From: Branchiostoma floridae
Taxonomy: Eukaryota; Chordata; Leptocardii; Amphioxiformes; Branchiostomatidae
NCBI RefSeq assembly: GCF_000003815.2
Contig: NC_049980.1
Span: 110,860-174,859, forward strand
DNA length: 64,000 nucleotides
Direction of reading: 5' to 3'
The first letter of the stretch is position 1. Every line of letters starts with the position of its first letter. The notes beneath the pieces are model-generated. The model did not search any database. It worked only from the letters and a program-made list of their open reading frames with translations, and had not been told where the DNA came from. Below, piece by piece: positions 44,801-53,800 of this stretch. The position numbers and the translations under genes are program-made.

Positions 44801-47800
44801 GTCTCCGGCTCCAGCCGACTTCGATCGCGGTGGTAGAGTTCCCGGGCCGTCAAGGCACGAGAGAACGATGCTGCCGTGTCAGGTAGGTCCATGTGACCGC
44901 ACTGGCGGACGAAGTAACGGCACACGGGGCCGGAGTGGACCGTACCGACCCTGACCGTGTTGCAGGCATGGCGTAATACATTAAGTATTGGCCATGTATT
45001 AGCTATGGTACGGCGGTAGTAGGACCCTGACGGGTTTCTGCCGGTGGCTGTCGAGTCCGGGATGGATCGGCAGTGACCGTGGGTGTGCGGGGAACACGCC
45101 CACGGAGAGAAAAGTCGGGATGGTCCGGTGACTTTTCCCTCTCCGGCGGTGCCAACGGGCTCTGCACCGGCCGAGCTGTCAGCCGTGGGCGGGCGGTTTG
45201 TGTCTCCGGCTCCAGCCGACTTCGATCGCGGTGGTAGAGTTCCCGGGCCGTCAAGGCACGAGAGAACGATGCTGCCGTGTCAGGTAGGTCCATGTGACCG
45301 CACTGGCAGACGAAGTAACGGCACATGGGGCCGGAGTGGACCGTACCGACCCTGACCGTGTTGCAGGCATGGCGTAATACATTAAGTATTGGCCATGTAT
45401 TAGCTATGGTACGGCGGTAGTAGGACCCTGACGGGTTTCTGCCGGTGGCTGTCGAGTCCGGGATGGATCGGCAGTGACCGTGGGTGTGCGGGGAACACGC
45501 CCACGGAGAGAAAAGTCGGGATGGTCCGGTGACTTTTCCCTCTCCGGCGGTGCCAACGGGCTCTGCACCGGCCGAGCTGTCAGCCGTGGGCGGGCGGTTT
45601 GTGTCTCCGGCTCCAGCCGACTTCGATCGCGGTGGTGGAGTTCCCGGGCCGTCAAGGCACGAGAGAACGATGCTGCCGTGTCAGGTAGGTCCATGTGACC
45701 GCACTGGCGGACGAAGTAACGGCACACGGGGCCGGAGTGGACTGTACCGGCCCTGATCGTGTTGCAGGCATGGCGTAATGCATTAAGTATTGGCTATGTA
45801 ACCGAGACGGGCCTGCTTGGCCGGCGGGGGACTTTTAACCCGGCACCCGAGGCCCACCCCTCTCGGTGGGGCTCGCCGGCAAGAACTCCTCCAATGTTGG
45901 TCGGGCCCGTTGCCGATCAAGACCGCGGAGACACGCCGGCGGGGGCAGTGGCCGGCACGCCGAGCAAGGTCGCTCGGTAATGCCCGGCAGGCGGACTCGC
46001 CGGTAAGGACTCCTCCAATCTTGATCGGGCCCGTTGCCGACCGAGAGCGCGGGGCCTCGCCTGCGGGGGCAGTGGCCGGCACGCCGAGCAAGGCCGCTCG
46101 GTAATGCCCTGCAGGCGGGCTCGCTGGCAGAGACTCCTCCAATGTTGGTTGGTGCCGTTGATGACCGAGAGCCGGGTCGGGTCCGGACAGCCGGCGGTGA
46201 TCAGGTCACCAGGCCCCGACACCCACCCCGTGGAGCGTTTTTCAAAAAAGTGCTCTACAGGGTGTCTGACCATGTCGTGGCTCGCTCAATCTACCTTGAG
46301 AGAGTGGTCGTTTTTTGACTAGCTCGGGAAACGGCAGCGAGTGGCGAGTGATCGCACACTCTCTCGCCAGTCGTTTTGCTGCCCCGCCGACCAGGCGGCC
46401 ACTCCCAGCGAGGGCAGCCGGAGGTCGACATCCTACTTGTCGGCGGTTTTCATAAGTAGCACCTCGGACACTTCCTCCGCGGAGGCTGAGTCTGGGTCCA
46501 CCGCCATTTCTACCTGCGTTGCCAAACAGTGTCTAATTGTGGCACACCTCGTTTTTGAGACAGGAGAGGTGAAGTGATACAGCCTGCATTCTTAGCCGCA
46601 AGACAAGTTCTTGTTGTCGTTGAGCAAGAACGTGAGCTCGTGGTATGGAGCGGGCGGTCCGCCCGCACCGAACCACTCTTGGAACGTAGTCGGGCCCGTA
46701 AAAAGCGCGGGCCCCACGTTCGGGCGCCTTGAGTGCGCGCCCGTCGTTCCTACTTGCCTTTATGAGGCGCCAGTCGTTTTGCTACCCCGCCGACCAGGCT
46801 GCCACTCCCCGCGAGGGCAGCCGGAGGTCGACAACCGGCTAGGAAGGCGGCCGTTCCTCCGTTCCTGCGGGCGAGGACGTCCGTGCCGAGGGCGTCCGGA
46901 AGCAGCGCCGGGGCCGGCCTCCGCGGAGGCAGCGCCCGGGTCAACCAGGGACCCAAACGGCGACGGCTCGCCCCTTCCGTCTGCGTGCGAGTACGCCTTG
47001 CGGTCTTGGCAGTTCGAGACCCGGCCGTCCGTCTGCTCGGCAGACGCGTCGGTCGTGAGAGTGCGGGACCGTTCCCTCGCGGGGACGGCTCGGGCGTTGA
47101 AGGGAAGCAACGGTCAGGTGTGGTCGGGAGTTCTGCGCTCAGGCTCCCGTGGGTTTGCGGCACCGCTGCGCATTCCCAATTTACTGTAGCTACGGACTTT
47201 GGCGGTGGCGGTTCTCGGGTGCTTGGCGCGGTCCCGGTCGAGACGCCTAGAGCGTCTCCCGGCGCGACTGTGACGCCCGCCCGCCTTGCCACCAGGGCGT
47301 CCTCGCTACCTGGTTGATCCTGCCAGTGGTCATATGCTTGTCTCAAAGATTAAGCCATGCACGTGCAAGTTCAACTGTCCCAGTGAAACTGCGAATGGCT
47401 CAGTAAATCAGTTATGGTTCCTTTGATCGTCACATCCTACATGGATAACTGTGGTAATTCTAGAGCTAATACATGCGGAAGAAGCGCCGACCTCACGGTT
47501 TGGCGTGCATTTATTTAGACCAAGATCCAACCAGGGGTTCGCCCTGGTCCTTTGGTGACTCTGGATAACCCAGCCGATCGCACGGTCTTCGGACCGGCGA
47601 CAGATCATTCGAATGTCTGCCCTATCAACTATCGATGGTAGGTTCTGTGCCTACCATGGTGGCAACGGGTGACGGGGAATCAGGGTTCGGTTCCGGAGAG
47701 TTAGCCTGAGAAACGGCTAACACATCCAAGGAAGGCAGCAGGCGAGCAAATTACCCACTCCCGACTCGGGGAGGTAGTGACGAAAATAACAATACGGGAC

Positions 47801-50800
47801 TCTTTCGAGGCCCCGTAATTGGAATGGGTACGCTTTAAATCCTTTAACGAGGATCTATTGGAGGGCAAGTCTGGTGCCAGCAGCCGCGGTAATTCCAGCT
47901 CCAATAGCGTATATCAAAGTTGTTGCGGTTAAAAAGCTCGTAGTTGGATCTTGGGACCGGGCTTGCGGTCCGCCGCGAGGCGTGTCACTGCTCGTCCCCG
48001 GCCTTTCCTGCCGGATTCTCCCCGGTGCTCTTCACTGAGTGCCTCGAGGTACCGGAGCGTTTACTTTGAAAAAATTAGAGTGTTCAAAGCAGGCCTGGCG
48101 CCTGAATTGTGGTGCATGGAATAATGGAATAGGGCCTCGGTTCCTATTTCGTTGGGTTTCGGAACGTGAGGTAATGATCAAGAGGGACGGACGGGGGCAT
48201 TCGTATTGCGGCGGGAGAGGTGAAATTCTTGGATCGCCGCAAGACGAACCACTGCGAAAGCATTTGCCAAGAATGTTTTCATTGATCAAGAACGAAAGTT
48301 GTGGGCGCGAAGGCGATAAGACACCGCCCTAGTCACAACCATAAACGATGCCAACCAGCGATCCGCCGGCGTTGCTTCGGTGACCCGACGGGCTGCTCCC
48401 GGGAAACCTGAGTTTTCGGGCTCCGGGGGAAGTATGGTTGCAAAGCTGAAACTTGAAGGAATTGACGGAAGGACACCACCAGGAGTGGAGCCTGCGGCTT
48501 GATTTGACTCGACACGGGGAAACTCACCCGGCCCGGACACAGTAAGGATTGACAGATTGCGAGTTCTTTCTTGATTCTGTGGATGGTGGTGCATGGCTGT
48601 TGACGGGGGTTGCTCTAGCTCTGGTTCGGCGATCCCGCTCGATCTCGCCGTAACTAGAGGTACCAGCTGGCTGTTAGCCAAAGACGAGATGGAGCAATTA
48701 CGGTCTGTGATGCCCTTACATGTCCGGGACCACACGCTCGCTACAATGAAGGCATCAGCGAGTGTTTCGCCTTCGCCGAAAGGTGCGGGTAACCTGCTGA
48801 ACCGCCTTCGTGATAGGGACTGGGAATTGGAATTAATTCCCATGAACGAGGTATTCCCAGTAGATGCGTGTCATCAGCACGCGTTGATTAAGTCCCTGTC
48901 CTTTGTACACACCGCCCGTCGTTACTACCGATTGAATGGTTTTGTGAGGTCGGCCCTCTTTGGCAACCGCCGGGAGGATCGCTGAGAAACCGATCAAACT
49001 TGATCATTTAAGGGAAGTAAAACTTGTAACGGTTTCCGTAGGTGAACCTGCGGAAGGTTCATTACCATACAAAGTAGACACTCGTGTCTACTTGTACACA
49101 CCTCGTGGCAAGGAGCGGGCGGTGCCCCTGGCCTCCCACCCCGACCCACTCTTCCTTACCGCCTGGACAAGGTGGCGCTCCGACGGTGCTCTCGCGTCAA
49201 TCGCTTGTCGTCCGTCTTAAGACGGCGGCGAGCGCAGGCGGAGAGTCAGGGGCGGGGCGGGACCCGGCAGCTCCCTTGGAACGTTGGTCGGGCGCCTTGA
49301 GTGCGCGCCCGTCGTTCCCCAGACTCAATCAGCGAGCCGCTCCGAGTAGCCTGGTCGAGGACGGAGTCAGGTCCTCCCGGCGAAAAGTTTAGGGCGGGCG
49401 AGCGAAAATGGGCACCTATGTCCTGGCGGAGGGGCGTCGCGTCGCGGGTTTGCGCGGAATGGGGTCGCGGTTTAGTCTCACGGCGGGGCCTAGGTGAGAC
49501 GGCTCTTCCCCGGCACCCCGGCTTGGCGTTTCGGTCTCTGACTCGATGCAATCGGTCTTGCGGACGAGTGACCTAACCTTAAGCGTCGGACTTCGAGCGG
49601 GCGTCCCGCGGTCCAAGGCCTCCTTTGGGCAGAGGGGAGGACTGCTGTCTCGGTCCCGCCGGCCAGCCACCGGCGGTCTCGACCGGATGCTAAACTCCCC
49701 GAGGTCTTAAAGAGAAGGGCGGGCGTCACCGTCCCCTCTGCGTCTAACCGGGTTCGGCCGGCAGGGATGCTCAGGGGGCGTGAGGCGGTCTTCGCAGCGG
49801 GTCCCGGTTCGCGGAGCGACCCCCAGCCCTTCCGCTCGTTTGCGCCCTTCACCACGAAGGGCACCTTCCACGTCTCGGAAACGATAGTGCCGAAAGACAG
49901 GCTTTCTATGTGTTCAGCTTCCTGGCGGAGACGCTCTCCCCGGTAGAGACTGTGCTCTGTAGAATGTCTTCCCTGCGAGCCCGTGTCACGGGTGTCCAGG
50001 GGGGCACCCCGCGATACTGGGGTGTCTCCGCCGATAAGAAGATCGGAGGGACTACAGGGTTACGATGCTGTACGAAGGCAGGGGTAGGTGCGCGGGCCGG
50101 GCCTGTTGAAGACCAGACGTCCGGCGGGGGCGGTGACCGGCGCCCCGAGCTCGCCGCTCGGTAATGCCCGGCAGGCGGGCTCGCCGGTTAAGACTCCTCC
50201 AATGTTGGTCGGGCCCGTTGCCGACCAAGACCGAGGGGACACGCCGGCGGAGGCCGGGCGGGTGCCCCGAGCAACCCTGCTCGGTAATACCCGGCAGGCG
50301 TTCCTCGCCGGCAAGAACTCCTCCAATGTTGATCGGGCCCGTTGTCGACCAAGACCGCGGGCGCACGCCGGCCGGGGCAGTGGCCGGCGCCCCGAGCAGG
50401 GCCGCTCTGTAATGCCCGGCAGGCGTGCTCGCCGGCAAGAACTCCTCCAATGTTGATCGGGCCCGTTGCCGACCAAGCCTGAGGAGAAACGCCGGCGGGG
50501 GCAGTGGCCGGCACGCTGAGCAAGGCCGCTCGGTAATGCCCGGCAGGCGGGCTCGCCGGCAAGAACTCCTCCAATGTTCGTCGGGCCCCTTGCCGACGGA
50601 GAGCCCGGGGGCACGCCGGCGGGGGCAGTGGCCGGCACGCTGAGCAAGGCCGCTCGGTAATGCCCGGCAGGCGGGCTCGCCTGCAAGAACTCCTCCTATG
50701 TTCGTCGGGCCCCTTGCCGACGGAGAGCCCGGGGGCACGCCGGCGGGGGCAGTGGCCGGCACGCTGAGCAAGGCCGCTCGGTAATGCCCGGCAGGCGGGC

Positions 50801-53800
50801 TCGCCGGCAAGAACTCCTCCTATGTTCGTCGGGCCCCTTGCCGACGGAGAGCCCGGGGGCACGCCGTCGGGGGTAGTGGCCGGCACGCTGAGCAAGGCCG
50901 CTCGGTAATGCCCGGCAGGCGGGCTCGCCGGCAAGAACTCCTCCAATGTTGGTCGGGCCCCTTGCCGACGGAGAGCCCGGGGGCACGCCGGCGGGGGCAG
51001 TGGCCGGCACGCTGAGCAAGGCCGCTCGGTAATGCCCGGCAGGCGGGCTCGCCGGTAAGGACTCCTCCGATCTTGGTCGGGGTCGAGTCCGGACAGCCAG
51101 CGGTGATCAGGTCACCAGGCTCCGGCACCCACCCCGTGGAGCGTTTTTCAAAAAAGTGCTTTACAGGGTGTCTGACCATGTTGTAGGTCGCTCAATCTAC
51201 ATTGAGAGAGTGGACGTTTTTTGACCTGTTCGAAGTCAGCCAGCCTTCCGCGGACCCTGACGGGTTTCTGCCGATGGCTGGCCAGTCCGGGACTGGTCGA
51301 CAGGGACCGTGGCTGAGCGGGCAAGATTTCCGCACGGTGAAAAGACGGGCTTGCCCGGTGACTTTTCCCTGTTTGGCGGGTCCAACGGGCTTTGCACCGG
51401 GCAGCGGTGAAGCCTTGGGCGGGCGGTGTGTGACCTTTGCACCGCCCGATTGCAATCGTGTCAGAGGAAGCCCCGGGCTGGCCATGCGAGCGAGCACGAT
51501 GCGGCGGTGGCAGGAAGGTCCCGCCGAGCCTCGAGGTGACGCCAAGGCACGGTTCCTTTGTACAGGCCTTGTTACATCGGATGCATGACCGGATGTCGGC
51601 CATAACGGTGACCGGCAGCTCACGGCGGCGGAACGAGGTCGGCGGCGGTTGGAGGCGCCTCTCGCCGCCGATGACTACCTCGTAGCGGGCGCCGTGTCCA
51701 CCACAGGCGGGCGCAGCGCGCTTTTTTCGGCCTAAGTTCGGCCTCCCGGTGCCGAGACCAAGCCCGAGACCGTGTCTCGGTGGTTTTTCAAAAAAGTGCT
51801 CTACAGGGTGTCTGACCATGTCGTGGGTCGCTCTGCCTACCTAGGTAGCGCGCGTAGTCCAGTGGTTAGCGGCCTTGCCTCTGGAACTAGAAGCCGTGGG
51901 TTCGATCCCGGCTGTGTCGTTCACCCGACATGCACGCTACCGGAAAGGGTTGCAGTCCTTAGGACAGGACGTTAAGCCGTGGTCCATTGTTCATGGTAGG
52001 GCGATTGATCTGTGAGCTGTTGTGGGATGTTGATTTGATTGCTCACGGACCAATAAGGAGGGGAATGTTCGTATGTTTTAGGAGATGGCAAGCGGGGACG
52101 ACGAAGAGATAGAGGAGGACATTGAAATGTATCTCCGGGAAGCAGCGGTGGCTGAGAGAGCCGAGGCGGCCGGGGCGAATGGAACTGTTGGGCAGAATAT
52201 CGCTGGGGAGGTCGACAGCGACGACAGCGACGATTTTGACTTGTATTCCGTCACGAAGCAGGTCAGAGGTGCCCGAGTCGGGGAGTTTTCACGACGGAAC
52301 AAAGCGAGGGGTCGAGCTGAACGGCCGTGGGCATCCGTCAGTGCCGGTGAGGTTCATCCGTACAAGCCCCAGAAATTCAGGGCACCCGGGCCCGTCGGCC
52401 CGAGGCGAGCCGAGGACAACCGGAATGAACTGTCTTTCTTTCTGGAGGTGTTGAACCAGTATCTTATCCGGTATATCGTGCGTTGCACCAATAGGTACGC
52501 CCGGCAGAGGCGAAGGGTATTCCGCAAAGAAAGGCGCTCGCGTTGGTCACCCACCTCGACCACCGAGCTGAAAGCCTTTTTGGGCTGCATGATATGCGCC
52601 GGCTACACGTACCAACCGAGACTCGATTTGTACTGGTCTGATGACGATGACGTTGGGTGTACGCTGATGAAAAGGACTTTTCCTTCTCATCGTTTTCGTC
52701 AAATCTTGCGGTACCTTCACTACTCCCCCGAAGGGTTCTATCCTCCTGGCAGCGAGCGTCTGAAGAGTTTTAAAGCAAGGGAGAAGTTGGGCCGAGTTAT
52801 GAAGGTACGCAAAGTTATGGAGAGGGTCAGTCGGAATAGTAGCCGTGCCCGCCATGTCGGCGAGCATCTCGTAGTTGACGAAGCGACAGTAGCGTTTAGG
52901 GGAAGGCACAGTCTTCGGCGCTACAACCCTTCGAAGCCGACAAAGTATGGATACTGTCTCCGAGCTCTGGCTGAGACAGACGGCTACATATTGTCCGACG
53001 AAGTGTGTGGAGGGCGTGTGGACCCAGAGGACATGTCGCCGGACGAAAGATGCATGCACGGCATTGGTGACGAATATGTCAGCCCTCTTGATCTGAAGCC
53101 CGCCCGAGTCGTCAATAGACTGACGATGCCATTTCAGGGATGCTACCGCACCGTTTATTGCGATTCCTACTACACAGGAGTCCAACTGGCAGATTACCTT
53201 TTCACCAAAGACACTTACATTGTGGGGACGGTGAGACGAAATGCGTCAGGCCTACCGACGGAAGGGCATCCCGTTCCACGCAAACCTAGGCCTGGGCCAG
53301 GCAGGCCGCCATTGCTGAAGTTCCCAGACCCCTATCCTAAGAGTGTACCGAGAGGCACTTCTGTCAGGTACCACGACGGGCCGGTAACGGTTGTGAAATG
53401 GCAAGACACCAAATCGCTCATACTGCTTTCTACGGGAACTAGTGTCTGTGCTCCCGACGAACTAACCACCAGGCGATGCAAGGGTCCCAGTGGTGCTACC
53501 CGACTAGAGGTGACATGTCCTGCAGCGATGAACATGTACAATCTCCACTACAAGGCGGTGGACACAGCCGACCAGCTCCGGGCAGGGTACGAATTCGGTC
53601 GGCCTTCGAAGAAATGGCACAGGCAAATCTTCTGGTACGCCATGAACAAAGCTGTGGTGAACGCCTTCTTGAACTGGAAGATATACACTGCTGGCAGACA
53701 GGATCTCCCAGCACATAGGGTTGCCCAGCTGAGCTTTCGACGGGCGTTAGTGCGGCAGCTAATCGGCAATTTCTCCGCAAGGCACCGAACACCCACTGCG

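Noticed and set aside
44126..45756. Repeated GC-rich open frames of 90-132 codons on both strands, four copies
   Set aside because: They coincide exactly with the 401-bp rDNA spacer repeat; openness follows from high GC and all frames are open alike.
47408..48985. Open frames of 60-185 codons on both strands inside the 18S gene
   Set aside because: They lie within recognisable rRNA sequence, so they are chance frames.
49065..50095. 5.8S rRNA gene after the 18S
   Set aside because: The conserved 5.8S core motifs were looked for by eye and not found.
50052..51179. Long repetitive frames of about 250 codons over the spacer A array
   Set aside because: The 124-bp unit is not a multiple of three, so the frame is not conserved between units and the protein has no known features.
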